Source: Chlorophyllum brunneum
Taxonomy: Eukaryota; Basidiomycota; Agaricomycetes; Agaricales; Agaricaceae
Length of the DNA: 64,000 bases
Direction of reading: 5' to 3'
NCBI GenBank assembly: GCA_963576785.1
Contig: OY756142.1
Location: forward strand, 1,860,001-1,924,000
The notes under the pieces are model-generated. The model was not told the DNA's origin. It saw only the letters and a list, made by a program, of their open reading frames with translations, and made no database searches. The position numbers and the translations under genes are program-made. Shown here piece after piece: positions 31,860 to 42,959 of this stretch. Within the stretch, counting starts at the first letter, position 1. Every line of letters starts with the position of its first letter.

Positions 31860-34006
31860 TTATCGACATACTAAGATGACAAGGATTCCCCCCCCAAATT
31901 GCAGTGTTCTTTAACAACTATCTCAAAGAACGCCGCACAACTTACCGGTGGAATAACGAAACCTCCCCAGAGTTCGACGCAGCAGTGGGGGTAGGGCAAG
32001 GTTTGGCCCTTAGCCCCATCCTCTCCACTTTATTCCTTGCCCCCCTCCTTCACATCTTTGACATATGTATGGAGGAACACTGTGGCAGGTGGGACTTTGA
32101 TGTCCTATCTTTTGTAGATGACGGCACCTTAGTTGCACAATCCCTGTCCCTGGAACGGAACGTCAAAATCCTACAACACATGTACCACAAAATGGAGCGG
32201 CTCATGAATGAATTTGGCCTGAAAATTGAACATGGCAAGTCCGAAGTCTTCCACTTTACGCGTGCAAGACAGGACTCAAATCCCTCTATCGATTTGGGAT
32301 CACCACCGTTCACAGGTTGCAACCCCCTCAAACCAAAGACCCATTGGCAGTACCTCGGCTTCTACTTTGACTGGACATTGACCTTCAAAGAACACATTCG
32401 ATTTTACTCTGCCAAAGCGATATCCACAATTAAGGTAATGAAAATGCTAGGAAACTCCATTAGAGGCCTGTCCCCCAGCAACAAAAGACTACTATACCAT
32501 TCATGTGTCATACCAGTAGCGATATACGGATACCGACTTTGGTTTCACGATAGGTCATGCACTAAAGGGACTTGTGAAATCCTCAACAAGATGCAACGAA
32601 GTGTGGTGCTCTGGATAACCGGGGCCTTCCGGACTTCTCCCACTGGCGGCATAGAGTCCCTCGCAGGGCTCATGCCTATCAAACTCCATCTCCGAAAGTT
32701 GGCCAAACAACAAACATCGAGGCTTCATACATTGGACAATGAACACGTATTGGCAAGATTGACGAGAGAGTATCATTCTTCCCCCCACCAACTTCACATC
32801 AAGAATTTCACAGAGATTCAGAAGAAGAAGACACTTGGAGCTGTAATGGATATTTTGTGCCCCACCTCCGAGACTCGGTATATAGAACATTTCAACTCTG
32901 TCTCTAAATCTCTCTGGCCCGGACGTAGGTTACTTGACCATTTTTCCACTAATGTATCTTTTACAGTATTTAACTGGGACAACCCTCACCTCTCGAAGAC
33001 ACTTTGGGACGATGTCATGACAAACGCAATGACAGACGATAAATCCATCATTATTGGAATGGACGGCTCGGTCCACCCCAACCCCAACCCGCTTGCCAGC
33101 CAGTTCATGGCAGCAGCTACTATTTGACACCTAGACGGCGGGAGCTCTATCATGAAGAGGCTCGGGGGAACTATGTCGATGGACACCGAACTGGTCGCAC
33201 AATACTTAGGAATCACCAAGGTACTCGTAACCGAAGAATATGACCAGGTTGAGCACATCCATGTGTTCACCAACTCCATTGCAGCCTCCCGGCTCCTACT
33301 CAATTGCTCGCTGCATTCCTGCCAGCGGCAATCCATCCTCACATCAAAGGCACTCCTGGCTTGGTTCAACAAATCGGACCAGCACTGCCTTTCCTTTTAC
33401 TACATGCCATTAAAGTGTAAATACGGTATACAGAAAGCCACTCACGATTGGATCCAAACAGTCGCCTGGCCTAACCAGGGTAGAAATCACCGAGTCCCCA
33501 ACTCCGTGGACTACTTACGCAAAAAGTCTGCCGAACAAGCGATCCATACATGGCAGGCTATGTTTGGATTCAAGAAATACAGTGGTAGCTCCTTCCTCCA
33601 CCTCCCGGTGCGAGCGAATGGGGCCTCTGCTCTACCATCGCACATCAAGTCCGGTCCCTGGATACGAGAATGCGGTCCCCAACCTCAGTTCTTCGCAAGA
33701 GCATGTCATGCCATCTTATGCCACACCCCAATTGGGGAGTATCGACTCCAATTCTTCCCCAACAAGGAATTATCATGCCACCACTGCGACAATCAAATGG
33801 TCCAGACTAGGTCGCATATCCTCTATCATTGCAACAACTTCGATCATCATTTTGGTATCGACACCATCAAGACTTTCATTAATTTCTTGCATCGCAACCC
33901 TACTGTGTTCAGCTTCCCCCCAGAACCTGACCGCCCTTGTATCTGCACTGGGTCAATACCCCCGCTACATCGTCGTTAAGTCCAAAGGAGGTTTGGGTCT
34001 GTGCCT
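31860..34006 (+). pseudogene. LINE-3 ORF2 fragment: RT, RNase H and terminal zinc motif
   Basis: RT palm: EFDAAVGVGQGLALSPIL and the catalytic box LSFVDDGTLVAQ. The thumb and connection region follows: LKPKTHWQYLGFYFD, NKRLLYHSCVIPVAIYGYRLWF, ILNKMQRSVVLWITGAFRTSP. RNase H: IIIGMDGSVHPNPNP (first Asp), TELVAQYLGI (Glu), then HVFTNSIAASRLLL, where the expected catalytic Asp is Asn (LINE-4 keeps HVFTDS). A zinc-like CHHCDNQMVQTRSHILYHC closes the protein. Stops at 31876 (TGA), 33125 (TGA) and 33977 (TAA) correspond to CGA, CGA and CAA in LINE-4 or LINE-2. Otherwise the frame is long and well preserved. Confidence 0.88.
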
Positions 34007-34473
34007 GTGTAAATCCTTTTCTTCTTCTCCTTTTTTTCTTATGCTCTCCTGGTTATAGATTTCAAATTCATTTCTCTTTCTCTCCTTCCCTCGCTCATCT
34101 ACTATTTTATATATAGTTTTCATTCAAAATCCATCCCTCCCGTGGTGCCTGGGCAAATGCCCTCCCACACGCTAAGTACTGTTTGTTGTTCCCCCTTGTG
34201 ATTGCAAGTAGATAGTTTCTTTCTATCAATCTCTCTCTCTCACTCTCTCTCTTTCCGAAATCCCTCCTTTCCTCTTTGTTGCTGATCAACATAGGTACCA
34301 AACATCTCTCTAGTGTATGCGCTAGACGGTGTCAAGTCTCGTGGGGTTAGTTTACATATAGTTTACTTTCCCTTCTCCAAACATTCTGTACGTTCTGCCT
34401 TTGTATGTATGTACATGTGGACTGCGTTCAAGCACCGCTATATAAATTGTTGATAAAAAAAAAAAAAAAAAAA
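31860..34473 (+). mobile_element. LINE-3: 5'-truncated LINE with poly(A), inside LINE-2 ORF2
   Basis: A 2.6-kb insertion that starts within RT (LIDILR, stop, QGFPPQ) and ends with about 20 A (34455-34474). It is flanked by acagatggaataaac at 31845-31859 and again at 34474-34488, a perfect 15-bp target duplication. Removing it joins LINE-2 endonuclease to LINE-2 RT without losing sequence. 5' truncation, poly(A) and the duplication together are diagnostic of target-primed reverse transcription. Confidence 0.93.
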
Positions 34474-34474
34474 A
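34007..34474 (+). other. LINE-3 3' UTR and poly(A)
   Basis: Pyrimidine-rich sequence with a tctctctctctcactctctc tract near 34230-34250, and a conserved end (caagcaccgctatataaattgttgat) before the poly(A). The same layout ends LINE-4 (about 39434-39891) and LINE-2 (about 41473-41926), so this 3' UTR is specific for the family and probably the signal recognised by its RT. Confidence 0.8.
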
Positions 34475-34488
34475 CAGATGGAATAAAC

Positions 34489-36037
34489 AATACAGACTGG
34501 CCAATAAACAACACAGATGAGCTGGAGAGAGCTGTAGTAGAATTGGGAGTTTTGTTTAACAGGTCCTGGAATTGCAATACAAAGAAGGTTAAGATCACCA
34601 CTAGGTCCAAAACCTGGTAGAATGAAGAATGCTCCAAGGCACTGGCAGAACACTGTGTGGACTGAAGGAATAAATGAAAATGGAACCCTTTCACAAGACA
34701 ACGAGGACTATGAAAAGGACTTACTTCAACAAGAAGATACAAGAAATCTCTGTTGACAACTGACACCCATGGGACCTCATGCCCTGGGTCAAAGACTGAG
34801 CTCTCTCAGCTACCGAAGCCATTCGTCACAATAGGCAACCTTGTCTCACCATGGATAACCTATGGACTGCCCTCAACCATTACTACAACTTAGCTCAGGA
34901 CCGACCAATCAATGCAACTGTCCTAGACGAGCTACCCCCACCAATAGGCCTGGAAAATAGGACTTGGGTCAATTTCTCTCTCTTGGAGATGATGGAATCA
35001 CTCAAAGATACCTTAAATTCTTCTGCCCCCAGTCCGGATCATATTTCCTGGTCCCATCTCAAACAGATTGCCGCCATCGATACCTGCACCAATCTTTTCC
35101 TCAAAATTAGCTGTGCATGCCTGTCACTCGGACATTGGCCATCGCACTTCAAACAATCCATATCAGTGATTATCCCTATACTGAATAAATCCGACTACTC
35201 CTCCCCAAAGGCATTCTGACCCATTGTCCTTCTCAATATGCTCGGCAAACTGATGGAGAAGATTTTAGCCAAGTGACTACAATTTGAGGTAGTGAAATTC
35301 AAAGTTCTCTACCCACACCAACTAAGGGCAATAAGACAAAGATCCACTAAGGATGCAGGCCTTTTTCTTACCCACATCATATGGGGTGCCTGGACAAAGA
35401 AAAAGAAGACGTCGGTTCTAGCATTCAATGTTGTCCAATTCTTCCTCTTCCTTAATTATGATCTCCTTACTGACATTCTCACATGACAAGGATTTCCCCC
35501 CCAGATCACAATATTCTTCAATAATTACCTTAAGGAATGCCACACTACCTACCTATGGAATAGTGAGAGTTCCCCTGAATTTGATGTAGTAGTTGGAGTT
35601 GGCTAAGGCTCGGCCCTCAGCCTTATCCTATTTGCCCTCCTCCAAATCTTCGACATTCACATGGAAGAACACTGCAACAAGTGGGACTTCAACATCCTGT
35701 CATTTGTGGATGATGGTATCCTCATCGCTCAATTCCTTTCTCTCGAGAAGAACATCGAGGTCCTCCAACACATATACCGTAAAATGGAGCAGCTTATGAA
35801 CAAATTTGGTCTAGTGATTGAATACAACAAATCCGAGGTCTTCCACTTCATGCATGGGAGGCAGGACTCCAATCTGTCCATCGATCTGGGTTCCCCCCCC
35901 ATTCGCCAGCCACACCCCTCTCAAACCAAAGACCCATTGGCGGTACCTTGGTTTCTACTTTGACAGGACATTATCCTTCAAGGAACATGTCTGCTACTAC
36001 TCCGCCAAAGCCATATTGTCAATTAAGGCGATGAAGA
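34489..36037 (+). pseudogene. LINE-2 ORF2, part 2: RT N-terminal half and palm
   Basis: Reads NNTDELERAVVELGVLFNRSW, then LWTALNHYYNLAQDRPINATVL, APSPDHISWSHLKQIAA, SLGHWPSHFKQSISVIIP (RT motifs 0-2), STKDAGLFLTHIIWGAW, VLAFNVVQFFLFLNYDLL (motif A, with expected Asp replaced by Asn), GSALSLILF (motif B) and LSFVDDGILIAQ (catalytic box retained). Stops at 34618, 35218, 35275, 35485 and 35605 fit lost Trp, Arg, Arg, Arg and Gln. It ends at SIKAMK, exactly where LINE-4 is inserted. Confidence 0.82.
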
Positions 36038-37160
36038 CATCCCTTCTTGATCTCTTACCACTACCTTCCTAATTGGGACGGTTCTCTGGTGGGGGTTTCT
36101 GGCCTGTTCTTGCCAGACGTTAGGTCCTGGCACTATCTTATACACAAGAGCGATGCGTAGTACTCCCTTGGCGAAGGAGGTTAAAGGCTGGGTATGCTGG
36201 CCACTGCGTACTCACTCATTCTTAGATACGTGAACAGAGGTTGGGCTCCGTCACACGGTGGACGAGAATTAGTTCGAGTGGGGGGAGTGGCCCCTTGGCG
36301 AAGGGCCTTAATGACAGGGTATGCTTGTCGCTTTCTCTAGACGAGAGTTGATACCAGGTCGTACAGGACGGCGGGGGATGCCCCCTTGGCAAAGGGGCTC
36401 AAAGACTGGGCATGCCGGTCGCCTTCTGCCCATTCATATTGAGGGTTCCTCTAGTGGTGGAGGGACCCAGCACACTCCCAAAATGGTATCATAGTTCCCC
36501 AATGGCGGGACTAGTGTCAGTCTATTTGACTGAGCTGCAGTACAAGTCTAGTCTAACTAGGCCTTACTCCAACATGGGAACTATGGGAGAGGCTTCATTC
36601 TGCCCCATTCCCCAGCTGAGAGGCTGAGCCCGAGAGGGTCCGAAAGGATAGGAGTCGATAAGAGGGGGTTTGACCGTAAAACAAGCCGACCGCAAGGACA
36701 GGCCACCCCCCTCCAGCTGCCATTGCAAGGGTGTGGATCCGTAGACAACCCCCCCTTGCCGCGCTGGACGTTAGTAGGGATAACTCAAACTCCAGGGCGC
36801 TACTCCACGTGGGTACCGCATGGCATTCCATGGATTTGCTTTATAAGCAAGGTACGATTACCTCCCTGGTAGCAGCCCCTGCAAGACAGAGACCCCAGAC
36901 ACCATTAACATGCGGATCCGCACCCTATGGGCATAGCGAAGCGGGTGCTGGGGTATGGGAAGCCAGCTGGGAGTGGGACCCTGGAACTACTGGTGGGCCG
37001 TGGCGGACCATGCAGAGAATGTGCGGCCCGGCCGGAGAGGTCTAAATCCTCTGTTGGTGGGTCTTGGAGAGAAGCCGAGTGTACCTGCTTAAGTTGATAC
37101 CGCGACGCCGCCTTCGGGGGGTAAGGGCATTAGTCCGCAAGGGGCCCCTTAGTTGAGCCA
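36038..37160 (+). other. GC-rich, hairpin-bearing 5' block of LINE-4, non-coding
   Basis: About 1.1 kb that is clearly richer in G and C than everything around it, with no convincing ORF. It contains three related modules, each with a hairpin around CTTGGC[G/A]AAG (at about 36165, 36292 and 36383), followed by a conserved tail of the form AA-G-C-GGG-ATGC--G-C. Stem bases differ between modules but still largely pair. It could be the real 5' UTR of the LINE family (with the middle of the element deleted) or an unrelated RNA copied by template switching. Confidence 0.6.
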
Positions 37161-39433
37161 ACGAGGACGTGGGTCTCTTCCTAACACACATTATCCGGGG
37201 AGCTTGGACAAAGAAAAAGAAAATGTCGGTGCTTGCATTTGACATGGCCCAGTTCTTCCCCTCCCTCAACTATGATCTCCTTATCGAAATTCTACGACGA
37301 CAAGGATTTCCCCCCCAGGTTGCAGTGTTCTTCAACAACTACCTAAAAGAATGCCGCACTACCTACTGGTGGAACAATGAAACTTTACCGGAATTCGATG
37401 CAGTGGTAGGAGTAGGGCAGGGATCAGCCCTTAGCTCTGTTCTCTCCGCTTTATTCCTCACCCCTCTTTTACACGTCTTTGACACCCGTATGGAGGAGCA
37501 CCGCAACAAGTGGGACTTTGATGTCCTGTCATTCGTCAATGATGGCACTTTAATCGCGCAATCCCCGTCTCTGGAGAAGAACGTGGAAATCCTGCAACAC
37601 ATGTACCGTGAAATGGAGTGGCTCATGAACGAATTCGGCCCGGAAATTGAACACGGAAAGTCCGAGATCTTTCACTTCACGCGTGCAAGACAGGACTCGA
37701 ATCCCTCAATTGATTTGGGATCCCCGCCGTTCACGGGTCGCAACCCCCTCAAACCGAAGACCCATTGGTGGTACCTCGGCTTTTACTTCGACCGGACATT
37801 GACCTTCAAAGAATATGTTCAATTCTATTCTGCCAAGGCAATATCCACCATCAAGGCGATGAAAATGCTGGGAAACTCCATCAGGGGTCTATCCCCTAGC
37901 AACAAGAGACTACTCTACCGTTCGTGCGTCATACCGGTTGCGACATACAGATTCCGACTATGGTTTCACGATCGATCCCGTACCAAGGGAACTTGTGAGA
38001 TCCTCAACAAAATGCAACGAAGGGCGGTACTCTGGATTACTGGTGCCTTCCGTACTTCTCCCACTGGTGGTGTAGAGTCCCTCGCAGGGCTCATGCCCAT
38101 CAAACTACATCTCCAAAAGTTGGCCGAACGACAATTGCCGAGGCTTCATACGTTGGACGATGAACACGCTTTGGCAAGATTGACGAAAGAGTATCATTCT
38201 TCCCCCCACCGACTTCACATCAAGAACTTCACGGAGGTTCAGAAGAAGAAGACACTTGGAGCTGTGATGGATTTTTCGCGCCCCACCCCTGAGACTCGGT
38301 ATATAGAACATTTTAATTCCGTTTCTAAATCTCTCTGGCCCGGACGTAGGTTACTTGACCATTTCTCTACTAATGTAACTTTTATAGGATTCAACTGGGA
38401 CAACCCTTACCTCTCAAAGACGCTTTGGGACGATATAACGACGAACGCAACGACAGACGCAAAATCCATCACGATCGGTATGGATGGCTCGGTCCACCCC
38501 AATCCCAATCCACTTGCCAGCCAGTTTACGGCGGTAGCTACCATTCGACATCTTGATGGCGGGAGCTCTATTATGAAGAGGCTCAGAGGAACCTCGTCGA
38601 CAGACACGGAACTGGTAGCATAGTACTTAGGTATTACCAAGGTGCTCGCTACTGCCGATTATGACCAAGTTGAACACATTCATGTGTTCACCGATTCCAT
38701 CGTGGCCTCCCGGCTCCTACTCAACTGTTCGCCACACTCCTGCCAGCGACAGTCCATCCTTACCTCAAAGGCGCTCCTGGCTTGGTTTAGCAAGTCAGAC
38801 CGACACCGCCTTTCGTTTTATCACACACCATCGAAATGCAAGTACGGGATACAAAAAGCCACACATGACTGGATCCAAATGGTCGCCTGGCCTAACCGGG
38901 GTTGAAATCACCAAGTACCAAACTCGATTGACTACCTTTGCAAGAAGTCCGCCGAATGCGCCATTTACACATGGCAGGCCATGTTCGGGTTCAAAACTTA
39001 CAGCGGTAGCTCCTTCCTCCACCTCCCGGTGCAAGCGAACAGAGCCTCTGCCTTACCATCGCACATCAAGTCCAGTCCATAGATACGAGAATGCGGATAC
39101 CAGCCCTAGCTCTTCGCAAGAGCTTGCCGCGCCATACTATGCCACGCCCCGATTGGAGAATATCGACTACAATTCTTTCCTAATGAGGACCTTTCGTGCC
39201 ACCACTGCAACAGTCAAATGGTGCAAACGCGGTCACACATCCTGTATCAATGCAACAACTTCGATCATCACTTTGGCATCGACACGATAAAAACCTTTGT
39301 CAACTTCTTGCATCGCAATCCCACCGCATTCAGTTTCCCCCCAGATCCTGAACGCCCTCGTATCCGTGCCGGTTCTATCCCACCGTTACATCGTCATCAA
39401 GTCCAAAGGAGGTTTGGGTCTGCGCCTGTGTAG
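37161..39433 (+). pseudogene. LINE-4 ORF2 fragment: RT, RNase H and terminal zinc motif
   Basis: From GLFLTHIIRGAWTKKKKMSVLAF to the terminal CHHCNSQMVQTRSHILYQC. RT motif A keeps its Asp (LAFDMAQFFPSLNYDLL), and motif B is VGVGQGSALSSVL. The catalytic box is LSFVNDGTLIAQ: the first of the two Asp is Asn, which should abolish RT activity. RNase H keeps GMDGSVHPN, TELVA and VFTDSIVA. Stops at 38621 (TAG), 38903 (TGA), 39079 (TAG) and 39106 (TAG) correspond to CAA, Arg, TGG and CAG in LINE-3. Among the copies it is closest to LINE-3. Confidence 0.87.
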
Positions 39434-39904
39434 GATCCTTTTCTTTTCCCTTTTTTTCTTTTGCTCTCCCGGTTATGGATTTCCAATTCATTTCTCTATC
39501 TCCCCTTCCCTTGCTTGTCTACTATTTTATATAGTTTTCATTCAAATTCCATCTCTCCCGTGGTGCCCGGGTAAGCATCCGCCCACACGCTATGTACCGT
39601 TTGACGTTCCCCCTTGTGATTGCGAGTAGATAGTTTCTCTTCTATCGATTTCTCTCTCTCACTTTCTCTCTTTCTGAATTTCTTTCTTTCCTCTTTCCAC
39701 TGAACATCGTAGGTATCAAACATCTCTCTAGTGTACGCGCTAGATGTCAATGAGTCTCGTGGGGTTAGTTTACTTGTAGTTTACTTTCCCTTCTCCGAAC
39801 ATTCTGTACATTCTGCCTTTGTATGTATGTACACGCTGACTGTGTTCAAGCACCGCTATATAAATTGTTGATTTAAAAAAAAAAAAAAAAAAAGGGGATG
39901 AAGA

Positions 39905-41472
39905 TGCTGGACAACTCTGTACACAGCCTATCCTCCCACAACAAGAGACTCCTATATCATTCATGTGTTGTTCCAGTGGCAACATACAGATACCAACTGT
40001 GGTTTCATGATAAATTGTGCACAAAGGGCACTTGTGAAATCCTCAACAAAATGCAATAATGGGTGGCCCTCTGGATAACCAGGGCTTTCTGGACTTCTTC
40101 TACCAGTGGCGTAGAGTCCCTCATAGAGCTCATGCCCATTAAACTCCATCTCCAAAAGTTGGCTGAACAACAAATGTCGAGGCTTCATACATTAGACGAT
40201 GAATATACACTGGCAAGATTGATGAAAGAGTATTATTCTTCTCCCCATTGACTTCACATCAAGAATTTCATGGAGATTCAGAAGAAGAAGATGTTTGGAG
40301 CTGTGATGGACATTTCCCACCCCACCCCCGAGACTTATTATGTAGAATCTTTCAACTCTGTTTCTAAGACTCTCTGGCCTGAATGTAGGTTACTTGACTA
40401 TTTCTCTACTAATGTATCTTTTATAGGATTCAACCAGAATGACCCCCACCTCTTGAAGACACTTTGGGATGATGTAACAATGAACATGACGATGGACTCC
40501 AAGTCCATTATCATAGGCACAGACAGATTGGTCCACTCTAACCCCAATCCACTTGCTAGCCAGTTTATGGTGGTAGCTACTATTCAATACTTAGACAGAG
40601 GAAGCTCTATCATGAAGAGGCTCGGAGGAACCACATCCACCAATACTGAACTGGTTGTGCAGTACCTAGGCATCACCAAGGTACTTGCTATTGACAACTG
40701 CAGCCAGGTTGAGCACATCCATGTGTTCACTGATTCTCTTGCAGCCTCCAGACTTCTACTCGACTGTTTGCTGCACTCATGCCAGCGACAGTCTATCCTT
40801 ACCTCAAAGGTGCTTCTGGCTTGGTTCAACAAGTCTGACCAACACCACCTCTTGTTCTACCATACTCCATCTAAGTACAAATATAGGATCCAACAAGCCA
40901 TGCACAACTGGATTCAGACAGTTGCTTGGCCCAACCAGGGTCAAAACCACCACATCTCCAACTCCGTCGCCTTCCTACACAAAAAGTCTGCTGAATGCAC
41001 TATTTACACATGGCAGGCCATGTTTGGGTTCAAGAAATACAGTAGTAGCACCTTCCTTCACCTCTCAGTATGAGTAAATGGGGCCTCCACCTTACTATCA
41101 CATGTCAACTCTAGCTCATGGATACAAGAATGCAGATACCAGCTCCAACTCTTCACAAGAGCTTGTCATGCCATCCTATGCCATGCTCTAATTGGAGAAT
41201 ACCACCTTAGGTTCTTCCCTACCAAGGACTTATCTTATCACCACTGCAGCAATCAACTGGTTTAGACCAGGTTATATATCCTCTATCAGTGTCAACACTT
41301 TGATCATCACTACAGCATCAACACCATCAAGAAGTTCGTCAACTTCTTACATCACAATTTCACCATATTCAGTTTCTCTCTGGAACCTAATTACTCTCGT
41401 ATCTGCACTGGTTCAATACCCCCATTACATCATTGTCAAGCCCATCAGAGGTTCAGGTCTGCATCTGCATGA
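39905..41472 (+). pseudogene. LINE-2 ORF2, part 3: connection, RNase H and zinc motif
   Basis: Continues NSVHSLSSHNKRLLYHSCVVPVATYRYQLWF, ILNKMQ (then TAA), WVALWITRAFWTSS. The RNase H region is altered at the first catalytic site: IIIGTDRLVHSNPNP still has Asp but lacks the following Gly. HVFTDSLAASRLLL keeps the later Asp. The end is YHHCSNQLV, stop, TRLYILYQCQHFDHHY. Stops at 40057, 40249, 41071 and 41263 fit Arg/Gln/Arg/Gln codons. Overall it is more diverged than LINE-3 and LINE-4, as expected for the host of those insertions. Confidence 0.82.
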
Positions 41473-41926
41473 GTTCTTTCTTCTCTTATATTTTCTTTGT
41501 ACTTTCCTGGTTATGGGCTTCAATTCCATTTCTCTATCTCTCTCACTCCCCACTCATCTACTATTTTATGTAGTTTTCATTCAAAATTCATCCTTTCTGT
41601 GGTATCTGGGCAATGCCCTTCTATACACTAGTATCATTCTTCTCCTTTGTGTTTGCAAGTCAATAGTTTCCTTTCTATCAATCTCTCTCTCTTATCCTCT
41701 CCTTTTTCCTGACTTCCTCCTCTCTTCTTCCCGCTGTTCAACTTAGGTACCAAATTTCTCTCTAATGTATATGCTAGATGGCATTGAGTCTCATGGGGTT
41801 AGTTTACTTGTAGTTTACTTTGCTTGCTCTGAATATTTTGTATGTTCTACCTTTGTATGTATGTACACACAGACTGTAATCGAGCACCGCTATATAAATT
41901 GATGATTTTTAAAAAAAAAAAAAAAA

Positions 41927-42959
41927 AGCCTTAGTTGAAGTAACACTGTCACTTCTGAGGTATAAGTTTGCTATCCATAGCAAGCTGTTTGGACAAGAGA
42001 GATTTGGGACTACTAAAACTAGAGGATCTGCTAGATGAGGCTAAATGGTTACTAGAGGGTTTAGGAGAAGGTTTAGGAGAAGGAGTAGTTTTGTTACTGT
42101 TGGAATTGTGAGATGTTGAAGGGAAAGGTAAGGCAATATGTTTCTTCAGCTATGAGGGGCTCTCCAAGTGAGATTTCTCTTGCTAATGCTCCCAGTAATG
42201 TTGGTCAATCCTATTGGCCAGTTTCTTCATTGACTTCAAGTTCTCAGGTCTATCTTTAATCATTGTGGTCATAATATCCTTAATCTGAGAAGGTAGACCC
42301 TTGTAGAAGCAGTGGCAGAGGTAGATGAGGTCCCAATTTGCCATAGCTGTAAGACAGTTGAATTCAAGTTCATAGGTCACAATGTGTTGGTCGTGCTTCA
42401 TAACAAGGTGTTCTAAATCATTACAAGCTTCTTTAGCTGGGTCCATAGACCCAAAGCAAGAAGTAAGTTCTTCAACAAAGGAGTCCCAATTGTTGAGCAA
42501 GGGGTCATCACTAAAGGTAATGTCCTTACTTCTGAAGTAGGTTTGGAAAAGGCAGAGGGCAGTATTAGGCAAGTAGGTAATAGCAAAAGTAACTTTGGAA
42601 TTGTCAGCTTCAAACTGGTAAGGATTGGCAGCAAAGTAAAGGATGCATTGAAAGACCTAATCTTTTAGTTTGAGAGGGTCCAAGCTATCAAAAGTGTTTG
42701 GTTCATGAGCCTTGATTTTAGAATAGTTGTCAAGAGCTAAAGAACTGGGATATTCTTGACTGTCCAAAGTTTTGGCCAGACAAGATAAAGTATGGGCCAT
42801 AGTATAAGTGGGGTCTGTAGATAGTTCATCACTATCTTTGGACAAGTCATCATTACCACCTTCAGTAACTGGTTCATTGACAGTGATAGGTGGTTGGATA
42901 GGAATGGAGGTTTGTGTAGGTTCTGTAGGTACAGAAGAGCAGGTAAGATAAGTAATCAT
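41927..42959 (-). pseudogene. gypsy-B gag, main part
   Basis: Minus-strand frame starting MITYLTCSSVPTEPTQ at 42959. The conserved retrotransposon Gag region is VFQCILYFAANPYQFEADNSKVTFAITYLPNTALCLFQTYF, NNWDSFVEELTSCFGSMDPAKEACNDLEHLVMKHDQ, and YELEFNCLTAMANWD, LCHCFYKGLPSQIKDIM, the typical order of Ty3/gypsy Gag. Stops at 42657 (after PLKLKD) and 42183 (after YWEH) interrupt it. It ends at the LINE-2 insertion, after which its knuckle-coding continuation is found at 28585-28301. Confidence 0.83.

Larger units (their letters stand above)
36038..39891 (+). mobile_element. LINE-4: 5'-truncated LINE with an unusual GC-rich 5' block
   Basis: Inserted in LINE-2 RT with a 13-bp duplication: aaggcgatgaaga at 36025-36037 and aaggggatgaaga at 39892-39904 (12/13). 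Its 3' end has about 18 A (39875-39893 including the duplication's A). Only the last 2.3 kb of coding sequence is present (from about 37160). Before it lies 1.1 kb of GC-rich sequence not found in LINE-2 or LINE-3. Excising the element rejoins LINE-2 in frame (SIKAMK to MLDNSVHS). Confidence 0.88.
28586..41926 (+). mobile_element. LINE-2: near full-length Tad-like LINE carrying two nested LINEs
   Basis: After removing the two inserts (31860-34473 and 36038-39891) about 6.9 kb remains: 5' UTR 28586-28920, ORF1 about 28921-30912, ORF2 (endonuclease, RT, RNase H) about 30912-41472, 3' UTR, and poly(A) at about 41911-41926. It is flanked by the 15-bp duplication described at 28571. It is inserted in gypsy-B gag. 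It is the most decayed of the LINEs with readable ORF2. Confidence 0.85.

Noticed and set aside
36412..36831. Short open frames in the GC-rich LINE-4 block
   Set aside because: They lie on both strands, have no recognisable content, and do not connect in frame to the RT that follows.
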